In this document: positions 1 through 13,575 of the stretch, piece by piece
How the letters are laid out: every line of letters begins with the position of its first letter
How positions within the stretch are numbered: the stretch's first letter is position 1
Assembly (NCBI RefSeq): GCF_042453785.1
Contig: NC_091671.1
Span: 7,448,001 to 7,512,000, forward strand
Direction of reading: 5' to 3'
Length of the DNA: 64,000 bases
Origin: Malus domestica
Taxonomy: Eukaryota; Streptophyta; Magnoliopsida; Rosales; Rosaceae
Notes under the pieces: generated by a model
Told to the model about the DNA's origin: nothing
The model's input: only the letters and a program-made list of their open reading frames with translations
Database searches by the model: none
Translations under genes and position numbers: made by a program

Positions 1-2575
<2,575 letters not shown>

Positions 2576-2919
2576 TTTTCTGTTCTCCAAATTAACTTCA
2601 TGGCTGAAGAGTGTAATACATATACTGGGACTACTTATTGCACCCAGATTTTCTTTAATTAAGGGGCCAGAAAATTTTCCTTTCAAGCAAAACTCCAGAC
2701 AAGTTTCCTTTCAGAAAAGCTTGGATTTGGCTAACCCTCGAAGACATGCAGAGAAGGATTCAGTAACGGCAGCAACCAGCATTTACTGCTCCAAACACAT
2801 ACGCGTGAGCTGTAACAATACTTGGGCTTTGCTTTTTGCAATAAGAAACCCATTGTTAAATTAAAGTGTGCAAATACGAGAGAAAAAGTTATGGTAGTTG
2901 GAACATGTAAACTGAAGAC

Positions 2920-3135
2920 CTACAGATGCTTCGGTTAGAAAATGAGTTTGTGAGACAAAAGCTCAGGGCAAAAGAGATAGAGGAAAAGATTTGGAAATAG
3001 ACTTTAAGAAAAGACATGGAGTATTTGGAGCTAACGGAAGACTAGACGCAAAATCAAGCATAATGACATTCTAGAATTCATACAACTGACCCCACTTAGT
3101 GAAAGAAGACTTTGTTATTGTTTGTTGTAAATACA
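2920..3135 (+). mobile_element. Decayed RTE-type LINE 3' end
   Basis: This stretch is a degenerate copy of the 3' end of the LINE at 21425-22044. It keeps the same order of coding relics, corresponding to [24 protein letters not shown] and IHIADPT, followed by the CCCCACTTAGTG block and a TTGTTATTG-like tail. Stops and small indels break the frame. It lies just upstream of the subtilase start and separates that gene from its pseudogene neighbour. Confidence 0.75.
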
Positions 3136-3424
3136 AGGGGAGAGTTTTACATATGTAACCGGGAAGAAAGTCCCTCCTCTCATTTAGCACTCGAAAACAA
3201 GAACGCTGAAAATTTCATCAACCGTTAATAACCATTTTATTTTTAGTTTTAGTTTTTATGGAGAAGTGGGTTTAGCCAAGTTGGGCTAGAGCTCCTAGAA
3301 TCAAATATTCTTAAGGTAATCTCTTCTTTATTAATACTAACCTCTTGCAATTTGCTTTCTGGTTACAGGGTATAACGTAAGAGAAGGAATTGCAACAAGA
3401 AACCCATTAGACCAAATTCGCCAG

Positions 3425-4470
3425 CACATACATGAACAAACATTTGAATACAAAAACAACAATTGGACTTCCAACGTCGTGAACACCATCAGAACAAACC
3501 AGCGATCCAGACACTTGTAATCAATTTGGTAAATCTCTTCCAACGACGATCATATCAAAAGTATTCTCCTCGTTCAAAGACTCGAACCGAAAGAACTTCA
3601 GGAACCAATTTGATGTCAACTTTGGAGTTCAAAGAGATTTTGGCCTTGTAGGTAGAGTTTGGAGTAAACATTTTTTACTCTTCTATGAAATTTAACTGTA
3701 AAAGGTTCCTTTTCTGCACCTTTAGCTCCCATTGAAGGGTAATTATGATCCTTTGCATGTCTTTTCTCAGATCTTTTACGGAATGTGCTGTTATCTCTTG
3801 ATTTGCGTCTAACTTTGCCTTCATCATACATAGTGCATAGCAACTTTATGTAATCTTCTTCAGAAGCTTCATACACGAGCCCCCGGGTTTACAGCTTTTA
3901 CAGGATTGATACGCCACGATTCATAAGCAAATGCACCAGCGGAAATGTTGTTGCTGGTATCATTCTTTATGTTTATAATGCGACAAATGAAACAATTGCT
4001 TTTGTCGTAAAAATTTATACCAGTCGTCATAAGAGAAGATTTGATGGCGGTGAGAGACCGATCAGGAATGCTTCAACATATATTCAGCTGCACTAGCAGC
4101 ACGAGGATAAGATACAGAGGTTCCAGATAACATATTGTATTTTACACGCTTCTTGCCTTCTTCCAATTGTGTGATCGAAGCAATAGGTGAATCCGTGAAT
4201 ATGCAGCCAAATTCGGCCCCCGGGGCACTAATATCCGGCTGAGAAACATCATACTACAGTTGTTATTTCCGTATCTATGAAATTTTATGAAAGATATACC
4301 GTAAGGCGACAAGAAACCTATACCTTTATGAAAGATCGTCTTAGTTGTCATTACGTACAATTGAACCAAGTGTACCGGCATCATATGAGGTTATATCCCC
4401 GCATTCGGCATTGCCTACCACTATCTTTCCCTTAACAGAATCACTGTCCAAGCAACCGCATTTACAAAAT
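3425..4470 (-). pseudogene. Subtilase pseudogene (second copy, 3' half)
   Basis: This is a broken relative of the neighbouring subtilase, reading from high to low coordinates. A PA-domain piece (LDSDSVKGKIVVGNAECGD, about 4460-4385) is followed by a piece around the active Ser (4250-4010) in which [10 protein letters not shown] has become GTSVSYPRAA and then runs into a stop. Next comes INPVKAVNPG, an extra G that shifts frame near 3890, then YEASEEDYIKLLCTMYDEGK (about 3875), NHNYPSMGAK-like sequence and the fibronectin-like tail (TYKAKISLNSK, SGSLVCSDGVHDV, SPIVVFV) to about 3430. Exons for the prodomain and for the catalytic Asp and His are absent. It sits in the same orientation as the intact gene, consistent with a tandem duplication that decayed. 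It also shows what the missing C-terminus of the intact gene probably resembles. Confidence 0.88.
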
Positions 4471-4474
4471 CTGA

Positions 4475-5479
4475 CGTACAACAAGACTGTACTTCACTAA
4501 CGAAAACTTCAATGCTCCGACTAACATTGCTTAAATCCAGTATTTCTGCCCCATAAATCATACATGATACATTAACATTACAGTAGTGTTTGTTCAAATT
4601 GTGTCTTCTTCGAAGTGTTTGTTCACTCTTTGACCGGGTTTTTTTAAGCCCTTTTTTTATCTTCGAGTTTTTGTGCTTCGAAAGGCATATCATGCACTAG
4701 GGTTTCTTTCGGGGTAGTGATTTTCGTACTCCTAATTTCTCCTTTACACTTTGCCCTTGTTTTTGTCCCTTGAAGTCGACCAAAGGTTGTGCGACTATCA
4801 CTCCCCTTTCTATCCGAGTCTCTGCGCAACCATCACCTCCCCTTCTTTCCGAGTCCCTTGCAGTCGACCAAATGTCCACGGACTTTATGAAATTCAGGCA
4901 AGATGTCTGCGTGAATGTGCGAGCAAAATAGAGGTTGGACAAATCAACGATAAATGTGTAAAGCAGCCGTGAATATGATGACCGGTTGTTGTTCGAGAGG
5001 AAGCTGATTGCTATGTCATTCATCGACAAGCACAAATAACTTGCATGAGCTCTGAGAATACTGTAAACACAGAAAAAAACTTGTAAATACTATTCGACTT
5101 GGGTTTCTCTAATTGAGATTACCGTTTTTCGAAAGTGAGATTACAATATCTTGTAAGTTACAACTACAAGAATTTGACTACAATAGTGTCACGTATATAT
5201 ATAACTACATTTGCAGATTCCAGAGCTTGACACCTTTGCAGATTTCCTATGCTCTCAAGCCCTTTCAGAATGTCGGGTAACAATCATCCTCGCACATCCT
5301 TCTGGGCAACCACTAGAGGCAGCCGAATACAGGAACAGAAACAAATTTGATTTAAACCAACATAAACTGAAAAAAATAATCAACAAACATCTAAGCATAT
5401 ATGTGTGTCTGGAGGAGATTCCATAGAGTATTCTTACATGTTAATTATGATTTGGTCGCCCAAGAAAGAGATGTTACAA
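4475..5479. other. Intergenic, no gene recognised
   Basis: No coherent coding region is visible between the subtilase pseudogene and the last exon of elongin C. At 4770-4880 two imperfect direct repeats share GTCGACCAAA and a TCCGAGTC-containing stretch; I could not assign them to a family. The part nearest 5480 presumably holds the elongin C 3' UTR. Confidence 0.5.
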
Positions 5480-6890
5480 TCATGTATGGAGATAATTGGC
5501 TGCCATCATCAATTCCAGAACCAATTCAGGTTCAATATGAAACTCCGTCTGCTTCCCGCTGTCAAAAAGAGTTGAATTACAAGTCAGTAATAGGGAGACG
5601 AGAGTAAATGAAAACTGGCCTTCTGATCAAGCTCTCGGATTTTGATTAGTTCCAACCAGCAACCATGGATAATTCAAGCGTCCATCAATATCTTGAAACC
5701 AATCCCACACTAAAAATTTGTGCAGCAGAATATACACAAAATATTCTGATTGTACCATCTCCAAGATCATTATTAAACAAGAAAAACCATTCAATCAAAA
5801 CCTGTAAACCTAATACCAAATAGAAAAGTATATGGACCTAGAAAGTGTACTTCTTATACCGCTTTTGTCCTCTGTTTTGGGCTTTTTATATTCCCTGAGT
5901 TATGTCCCAAGACCTCCATATTTGGTTTAATATCTATCCAGTATTAGAAATAAGAAATCAAGTTACAAGAACGATAATCTGAAAAATAATCTAAACTATC
6001 CAGTACTATGGTAGACTGCTCCATATTATGCTAGACTGACTACCAACCAAAAATGAAACAGCATACAAAGGGGTGTGCTATTCACACACCTCATTTTACT
6101 TCTCACACACCCCTTGATAATTTATGTCCGTTTATCTTCTTCAATTCATCCGATCCGACGGCCAAAAATTAAAAAGGAGTGTGAGAAGTAAAATGGGGTG
6201 TGTGGATATCGCATCCCTATACAAACTGTCTAGGACCCTAGTCTGCTATACAACAGACTATGTCAAAGTATTAATCTTTGATTAATGATTGGGCGAACGG
6301 ATCTTTGTTTGAATGTATGGTCTGTAATGACAGCCTAGCAATAAGAAAGTCTAGAGAACATTAGCCCTACTAACTTTACATATTGATCAATAAAATTCCA
6401 ATTCAGAAGAAACCCATCAATCTTCTAAGCATTGACATGTAAATACCTCAAATATTACAACCAAAAGATTACAAATTTAAAACTAAAATAAGTAAAAATA
6501 AAAAAAATAAAAACTGATAGAGAGAGAGAGTCTAAACCTTGCAAATTGAAGGTTCCAGTAAAAGTACTTGCAGATCTTCTCAAGAATGGTGGTGCTGATC
6601 TCCGGGAACGTCACCTCGCCGTGCTCCGTCTCAGCAAAACCCCCTACCAACAAAAAAAAAAGATTTCACCTTGCAATTTGAAACCCTAATCCCCAAATTG
6701 CTTCTCTAACTCAAATCAATTTCAAACCCTAATCCCCAAATTGCTGCTCTAACTGAAATCAATTTCAAACCCTAATACCTGGAGAAGTGAGCATGTTGCG
6801 GATGGTCTGAGAGACCATGGCGGCGTCTTTGTGGATCACGAACTCAAACCCCTCGGCGCTGATCAGCTTCACTGTGTCTTCCTTCTTCAT
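5480..6890 (-). CDS. ELOC: Elongin C (SKP1/BTB-fold adaptor)
   Basis: Elongin C is a small SKP1-like protein that links elongin-B or BC-box proteins to cullin ubiquitin ligases and to the elongin complex. Three exons, 6890-6779, 6643-6538 and 5558-5480, give 98 residues, the usual plant length. Visible family hallmarks are VKLISAEGFEFVIHKDAA, MLTSPGGFAETEHGEVTFPEI, STTILEKICKYFYWNLQFA and the C-terminal LELMMAANYLHT followed by TGA. Splice phases agree (CCA G|GG and GCA AG|C GGG) and all sites are GT-AG. Intron 1 (136 bp) carries short repeats with telo-box-like AAACCCTAA. Intron 2 is 979 bp and contains a complete 149-bp MITE at 6070-6218. Nothing suggests loss of function. Confidence 0.95.
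6070..6218. mobile_element. MITE, family A, 149 bp, inside elongin C intron 2
   Basis: The ends are imperfect inverted repeats about 40 bp long; shared cores are CACACACC and CATTTTACTTCTCACAC at the left, mirrored at the right as GTGTGAGAAGTAAAATG and GGTGTGTGG. It is flanked by identical 7-bp copies of ATACAAA (6063-6069 and 6219-6225). A second copy of exactly the same length lies at 26728-26876, and a diverged one at 62182-62309. No coding capacity. Confidence 0.9.
6681..6776 (-). repeat. 43-bp tandem repeat with telo-box-like motifs in elongin C intron 1
   Basis: Two full units and the start of a third (6681, 6724, 6767) repeat with a 43-bp period. Each begins AAACCCTAAT, and the first two continue CCCCAAATTGCT. 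The AAACCCTAA motif resembles the plant telo-box found near promoters of many translation and growth genes. A regulatory role here is inference only. Confidence 0.7.
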
Positions 6891-7959
6891 CTTTGCGGTA
6901 GAAGCCGATTGAGATTCGACTGAATTGTACGGAAGGGAACCGAGTTATGAACTCAGTGAGTCAGTGCGTTTGGGAGGAAGAAAGTCCCGTGTATTTATCT
7001 GATGGAGATGGATTCTAGCCGCGGCTAGAACCGTAGGAATCGGTTTCTATTAGCAACTTAGATAATTACAAAATCCCTCCCTCCATTTTAGTGGTTGTTC
7101 ACTTTGATCCTCAATTTGTTTTTTCTGTCTCAGGTTGGTCACTAAATTTTAAAAAATATGATAAACAATAGTGACTCTCAGTTACAAAAGTCGACAAAAC
7201 AAATGGTAGTGAATACAATTCAATTCGTGGGCTATTTGGTGTAAGTAGAACCACTTAATATAATACAATGCAATGTAAAAACTCAATTTGGTGTAAGTAG
7301 AACCACTTAATACATGTTATATTTAATTTTTCAAAGTAGAAGTCTTGTACCCTTGCAACCAATTCCACATAAGCCAGTAATGAGGTTGTAATTTGGTTCA
7401 TTTAAGCAAACAACTTGAGCTTAAGATGAACCAAACTGAATCACGATGTTACAAATAGAAATGTGCAATTTGAGGCTTAATCGAACAAAACCGAACATCA
7501 ACCAACCCTAATTCATGATTCGACGTCAATGATGATTGTCGTCAATATTATTACAAAAAAAAAGTAAATTATTAGCAACTAGCATAAGTCGTATACGCAC
7601 AATTTACCTACACGTTTAGAAATAATCAGCCAACCAAATAATCAGCCGGCCATGGCTCTGGCGACTGTCCAAACCGCAACCAAATCTAAATTAATTAATT
7701 AATTAATTACGGCGTGGGAAAACACTACAAAAATTTAAAATTTTAAAAAATAAAAACATCCCTCTGGCACCAACCCGCCAGGCCAGGCTGCCTACTGTCT
7801 CACTCTCTCTCCCAATTCAACAAATCAAAGATCCCCAGTTGTCGCCGAAAAACGGCACCGTTTCGACCACCAAACAAAGAATCTATTTATTTGCCGTTTC
7901 AACTTTCAGAAGCCCCCTCTAGTCCCTCATCGTTGCTTCCGCTTGTTCACATTTTCTCC
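6891..7959. other. Intergenic region between the divergent elongin C and RABA2 genes
   Basis: About 1 kb separates the elongin C start from the RABA2 transcribed region, so it should hold two divergent promoters. It is AT-rich with a (TTAA)n run near 7690 and becomes CT-rich from about 7790. A GTGTAAGTAGAACCACTTAATA-like segment occurs twice (about 7240 and 7300). No gene is seen. Confidence 0.5.
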
Positions 7960-8192
7960 TTCCCCAAAACCCCCCACCGTGCTCTCCGCCCCAATTCCTT
8001 CGGTTCCTCCGATCGAACTCTCCGATCGCGTTCTCTCCTCTGTCGATTCGCCTCCGGGTAAGCGAGATCTATAGATACAACTGTTTGTGTATGTATAGGT
8101 TGCAGAGAAAGAGAGATTTGTGTGATTTTTGATGGGTTCGAATTTTTGTGTGTATGTGTAGGTTGTGGAGATCGGAGAGGGGAGACGGCGGC

Positions 8193-9939
8193 ATGGCGAG
8201 TAGAGTAGACCACGAGTACGACTACCTGTTCAAGATCGTGTTGATCGGTGACTCTGGTGTGGGCAAATCTAACATTCTCTCTAGGTTTACCAGGAATGAG
8301 TTCTGCTTGGACTCCAAATCCACCATCGGAGTCGAGTTCGCCACCCGAACTCTCCAGGCAAGTTCGCCTACTGAGCTTTGTTCTTCGTTTTTAGAAGTTT
8401 GATTAGTCTGTTTGGTGTTTAATCTTGGTGTGAAAGTTGATTTGTGCTTCAATTGTTTGATTTTGTCAGCGTTGTCGATATATTTGTTTGTGATGGATTC
8501 GATCTTATGTGGTTAATTTTTGGGAGGTTTCGGAGTTTGAATTATTTTGGTTGAATTTTTGTTTGGGTCGCTTGGAGATTGTGATTATTGTTTGGATTTT
8601 GTTTAGGGATTTACGTGTTTGATTGGAGTCCATCAGAAAATTTGTTATTAATAACTTGGTGAAACGGTTTTGGATTGGTTTTTTAGTGCTGTGTTTTTAG
8701 ATGGATTGCTTCTTGTGGATAGGGTTGGCAATGGTTAAATAAACCGGTGGGATAAACAGCCGTCTTTTTGTTTGATAGAAGCTGGGATTAGAATTTTATT
8801 TCTAGGAGTTGAACCATTTGAGCATTTACCTGTTGTTGATCTTTAAGTTGTTTAACACACTAGGGATGATTTGCAGAGTTCAAGAAAGAGGAGTTGATTT
8901 ATGAGCACTTACAGGTGGATACTTAAGTTTGATTCTTAATTAGAGCCAATTTTGTATAATGTTGTGGGGAAGTATATGCGGAAACACGTGTCTCGGTTTC
9001 TCCATCCTTTGTATTTAGAGCATAATAACCGAGTATGATACGCTAAATAACCGCCCAATATCTTTCGTTTGGAAGACTGTTGGTTCGTTAGGTTTGTTTT
9101 GTGGGTCATACTGCCTTTTGTTGGTTTTTTTTATATATAGGCAACTATATGAATATGGCATAGTTGAAGAGAGAGAACTGGAATTTCTTCCCCTGTTGTA
9201 CACGCAACTGAGAAGTGAAACATCATGGCTCAATTGAATGTGAAGTTATTCCAGAAACGTGAAATGTGTCTACTGGACCACTGGTCCGAGAGCATATTTA
9301 TGAGTTTCTAACATACAGTTGTCACTTGTCATTGTAGCGTACCGTTCAATATGTTGATGAGTAGAAAGAAGTCTGTTTATACAACAATTGGGTTTGCAAA
9401 TTATGGCTTACAATCTGATCTAGCTTAAATTCTTCCGTGTCTGAAATTTACAGGTTGAGGGAAAGACTGTGAAGGCACAGATCTGGGATACAGCAGGTCA
9501 GGAGCGATACCGTGCTATCACCAGTGCATACTATAGAGGGGCAGTGGGTGCTCTCCTTGTCTATGACATAACTAAGCGGCCAACTTTTGAGAATGTCCAA
9601 AGGTGGCTCCGTGAGTTGAGGGACCATGCAGATTCGAACATTGTTATCATGATGACAGGAAACAAGTCTGACTTGATCAATCTCCGAGCTGTTTCAGAGG
9701 ATGATGGTCAGTCCTTGGCTGAGAGGGAGGGTCTCTCATTTCTCGAGACATCAGCACTGGAAGCAACCAACGTTGAGAAGGCATTTCAAACTATTCTAAC
9801 CGAGATCTACCATATTGTCAGCAAGAAAGCACTGGCAGCTCAAGAAGCAGTCTCAACTACCCTACCTGGTCAAGGAACCACCATCAACGTTGGTGACGCT
9901 TCTGGGAATACGAACAAGAGAGGTTGCTGCTCGACATAA
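8193..9939 (+). CDS. RABA2: Rab GTPase, RABA2 (Rab11-like) subfamily
   Basis: Small GTPase of post-Golgi/trans-Golgi and cell-plate trafficking. Two coding exons, 8193-8357 and 9454-9939, encode 216 residues. G motifs: GDSGVGKS (19-26), effector Thr44 in [14 protein letters not shown] (67-72), NKSD (125-128) and ETSALE (153-158). The C-terminus is CCST, supplying two cysteines for geranylgeranylation. [20 protein letters not shown] and the tail KKALAAQEA...PGQGTTINV place it in RABA2 rather than RABA1. The only position that joins TRTLQ to [15 protein letters not shown] uses a GC donor (CAG|GCAAGT) with a normal AG acceptor, a GC-AG intron. Upstream, CGG|GTAAGC at 8058 and TGTGTAG at 8161 look like a short 5' UTR intron (inferred). 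Confidence 0.96.
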
Positions 9940-10545
9940 AAGATGACACACACCTAGGGGGAAGGAGGGGAAACATTTTGCTGGATGCCAGCTCTTTTGA
10001 TTTTTCTCTTTTTAGTTTCTTTTTTTTGGGTGACAGGGAAGCATGTAGAATACAAGTTTTACTTCGTCGATTTGTGATAAGGAAGCTTTGTGAAAATTAT
10101 AATGACAGTAGTATCGATACATTTTGAGGGCCTGCTTTTGCTTCCGATGCACCGTTTTGTTATATGTCGCTTGATATAAAGTGTAAGTACTGAAATTTGG
10201 AATGTCTGGTGGAACTCGGCATCTCAAATTAAAGAATCAATGGAGAAGGAACCTTGTGTGTTCAGAGTTTTAATTTTTCGGGTTTCGTTTCTCAGTTGCT
10301 TCTTCCATTCTAACAAACGCTTCAATACCGCTTTCTCATATCATTCTAGACTCATTTCTTCAGCCTTTTCCTTTCTGCTGCCTTCGCTCTCGCGATCGAT
10401 TGCTTGTGGCGTACAATGGTGGTGGCAGTTTCATGGTGAATCGAGAAGGTTAGGGTTTTTGAATTCTTTGGGACATCCGGACGCGAACATTTCAATTGCT
10501 TGCACAAGAAGTCAACATGATTGGTGGTAAACTTATTGCAGTCTA
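9940..10545. other. Convergent 3' regions of RABA2 and the metal transporter
   Basis: About 600 bp lies between the stop codons of two genes facing each other. It is T-rich, as expected for 3' UTRs (for example the run near 10017). No further gene is seen. Confidence 0.5.
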
Positions 10546-11754
10546 CTATTCAATCTGTATAGTTACATGATGTATTCTGTAAGTACTTTCACAGTAATCC
10601 CTAATCTCGTCAATTATCTGACTAGAACTTACTGCAGGCTCAGCCGTTACATGGCAAGACAAAACTGTTTTTCCAACCGTTAGCGCCCAAACGTGTAGGT
10701 CGTGAATTTCCTGAACCCCTTTGATGCACTTGATGCCCTTTTCTAGCCCGGTGATATCAATCTCGCTTGGCGTTCTCTCCATCAATATGCCATATATATT
10801 TTTGAGCATCGATATAGTTGTGCTGACAGCAAAAACAGAAAATATGAGTGTGCAGATAAGATCGACTACTAACCAATCTGGCCTTGCCCATATGATGCCT
10901 CCAGCAATCATCACCCCAACGGACTGAATCATATCGGCGATGACATGCAAGTAGGCTCCTTGGATATTTATGTTTAATATTTTAGTCTTCTCCACAGAAT
11001 TTGACACCAGACTTGTTTTGTCCTCTTCAAGTATTGCACTTTCTTCCTCCTTATGATGATCGTGATTATGACCATGGTTATGATCGTGACTTCCATGATG
11101 ATGATGATCGCGATTATGACCACGATGATGATCGTGATTGTGATCATGGAGATGGTCTTGACCTAAGCCTCCACATGCATGATGAGTGTGATCGTGACCA
11201 AGCCACACGACCATGATAAGGTTGACAAGAAACCCAAATGCTGCGACTGAAAACATGAGTGGCCCATTCACCTTTTCCTTGTTGTGAAGGATCCTGTTGA
11301 CTGCTTCATAGATCAAGATCCCAGAGACCAGCCATATGAGCTGCACAGAGAAAAGGGCGCTCAAAACCTCAAGACGGTGATATCCGAAAGACTGGTACGA
11401 TGTTGCCTCCCAACCTGAAGCCATTACTGTGAAAAGAGCAATAGAGAATCCAATAACATCAGTGAGCAAGTGGGCTGCATCTGTGAGTACTGCAAGGCTG
11501 TTGGCTTTGACACCACCAATAATTTCTACAACCATAAACAAGAGAGACGCGACAACGAGTCCAGAGAGTTTTGTAGCTGACTTTGACCGCTGTTTTGAAT
11601 CCAAACTACAATGCTCGTTTTTGGAGAAAACACAGACACACGAGGAGGGACGCAACTGTGGTGGCACAGGAAGAGTATCAATGCCTTCAGAGACCGTTGG
11701 GATTTCAATTTCCTGAGACTCTGTTCTCGTAAAGGGTACCTTCTCATGTTCCAT
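10546..11754 (-). CDS. MTP: Cation diffusion facilitator / metal tolerance protein (zinc type)
   Basis: Predicted proton-coupled zinc exporter of the CDF family, in plants usually moving Zn2+ into the vacuole or endomembranes. A single exon gives 402 residues. There are six predicted membrane spans. The metal-site pairs are visible: His95/Asp99 in TDAAHLLTD (TM2) and His270/Asp274 in AYLHVIADMIQS (TM5). A cytosolic His/Asp-rich loop lies at about 187-234, and the C-terminal CDF domain contains LHVWALTVGK and ends HHVTIQIE. The N-terminus has a Cys pair (CVCVFSKNEHC). The GILMERTPSEID region and the short N-terminus look closest to the MTP4/MTPB1 branch, from memory. The start is the first Met of the frame. 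The likely leader intron upstream contains a hAT transposon. Confidence 0.94.
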   Translation of the reverse strand: MEHEKVPFTRTESQEIEIPTVSEGIDTLPVPPQLRPSSCVCVFSKNEHCSLDSKQRSKSATKLSGLVVASLLFMVVEIIGGVKANSLAVLTDAAHLLTDVIGFSIALFTVMASGWEATSYQSFGYHRLEVLSALFSVQLIWLVSGILIYEAVNRILHNKEKVNGPLMFSVAAFGFLVNLIMVVWLGHDHTHHACGGLGQDHLHDHNHDHHRGHNRDHHHHGSHDHNHGHNHDHHKEEESAILEEDKTSLVSNSVEKTKILNINIQGAYLHVIADMIQSVGVMIAGGIIWARPDWLVVDLICTLIFSVFAVSTTISMLKNIYGILMERTPSEIDITGLEKGIKCIKGVQEIHDLHVWALTVGKTVLSCHVTAEPAVSSSQIIDEIRDYCESTYRIHHVTIQIE

Positions 11755-13575
11755 GTGCTTCAGAAAAAGTGATGGTGTTAATTTCTTAAAAAAAGAAGAG
11801 CAAATGAAGAGGCCTATTTCCAGATATTAAGCAAGGTCGGAATATAAAGCGCAGAAGGGCAGGTTGCTGCACAGAAAAACAGAGCAGCTGTGCAAGCGAG
11901 CACACAGAAAACCGAGCTAGCACACAGCTGCTCAGAACCAAGTCATATTCCAGCTCAAAGACCAAATCGGCAGAAAGCTGTTTGGCATTGGGCAACTATA
12001 ACTCATGCAACAGCTTTAATGTTAATCAAGCTTTAGCTAAATTCTGTGAGATTAGTTACTAGCACGGATTTGTTAAGCTTAGATGGAAACTCTCGTGGTT
12101 CGGTCAACTTGGTTTCACTGCGTGTGCAACCATGTGTGTACGACTGTTACACATTTAGTTATTGAATGAACGAAGAACATTATCGTTCCATTCTTCGTAG
12201 GAAATGAAAAATCTTGGATTTTCATCAAGAGCCACCTCAAACACCCCTAACCCCTTCATCCTGTTGGACCCCGAAAATGGTAATACCTATTTTATTTTAT
12301 TTTTCCCTACAATCTCATGCCTCTATGCAGTGGCGGATACAGGATTTTAAATTCGGGGGGTCCCAATAATAAAGGTAAAAAAATTTATAGATAAAAATAA
12401 CATTGAAAAGTTAAATATAATACACTTCATTCAAAAATTAGATGGTGCTATTGGCTTTGGCTTGAAAAATCTTTCCATATTTCTCATTTCTAAACTACAC
12501 ATTTAACCAAAAACACAAAATATATACCAATCAACCAATAAACAAAAATTCCATCTAAATTGCAATGATAAAATGAGTATACAAACATAAAACATATCAA
12601 CAACCATATCAATAATAGACTAAAAATCTCCACCAATATCTAATATAATTTAATTGAGATTAGATTAGAATACCAAAAAACATACGTGAACTTTGAACTA
12701 AATAGTGGTGGCTTGGAGAATTGAAACAAGTGGAGGTATGATATTGGAGTAATGTAATTATAATATGAAATTGGGTGGGATTAGGAATTGGGTGGGATTA
12801 GAAATTGGGTTTTGGGTGAATATAAGAAAGATGGGGATTAGGGGGAAAAGCAGAGGAGTGGGGAAAGGAAACGGGAGGGACTCTCGGGAAGGATGCGGCC
12901 CATGTGGGGCTTTAAAAGAATATGGAACATCATGGACAAACAGCAGAGTTTGTCTCATTGATTTTTTTTATTAAATTAAAACAATTGGCCAAAACTATGC
13001 CGTTTTGGACCAATTGTTAAAAGGCCCTGTTTTCTTTCTTCTTCCCCTCCCAGCTGTCTTCTTCTCCATTAGAACCTGCAACTCCAACCCGTAGCACATA
13101 CCTCGTGTCGAGTACGAGGGGTCCTCCAGAAAATTTCTAGCAGCAATTTAGGATCGCCGAGGGGTCCTGGGACCTCCCAGGTCCCTCTGTAGATCCGCCA
13201 CTGCCTCTATGTGCTGCACCAAGAACCCGAAAACTCGAAATCTGGGTAGCTTTCTGATTCGAAAAGAATCAATCATAAAACACAGTTCAACGCCAAGCAT
13301 CCAACTTTGCAACAGACCCATATAAACTAACAGACCCAAATCATCAAATTCCATAAACTACCATTAAACCAATACAACCATATAATAAAAATCAACACAA
13401 AGATCAAAATACCAACTTGAAAATGCAAACCAAAGAATCCAAAAACCCAAAAAAATGGAAAAACAAAACGGAGGAAGAGAGCTCAATTGGGAACGATGGA
13501 GGAGTACCTGAGAATCTGAGGAGAGACAAGTAGAGATTTTGATGGGGGATTTCACTTGCAAAAGAAAATGTTCCA
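11755..13575 (-). other. Probable 5' leader and leader intron of the metal transporter, with a hAT insertion
   Basis: Read on the minus strand, about 13575-13508 looks like a 5' UTR exon ending TCTCAG|GTACTCC, followed by the T-rich sequence typical of plant leader introns (TTTTGTTTTTCC). An acceptor is possible just before the ATG, at CTGAAG near 11763. The hAT element 12328-13203 lies inside this interval. Transcript structure is inferred; 11755-12319 alone shows no other gene. Confidence 0.4.
12328..13203. mobile_element. Non-autonomous hAT element, 876 bp
   Basis: The element begins CAGTGGCGGATACAGG and ends AGATCCGCCACTG, giving terminal inverted repeats with CAGTGGCGGAT at the tips. 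It is flanked by perfect 8-bp target duplications CCTCTATG (12320-12327 and 13204-13211), the signature of hAT elements. It encodes no transposase; the interior is AT-rich. It lies upstream of the metal transporter, probably in its leader intron. Confidence 0.93.

Noticed and set aside
11001-11216. Asp/His-rich plus-strand frame opposite the metal transporter
   Set aside because: It is the mirror of the His-rich loop codons of the minus-strand gene and has no independent support.
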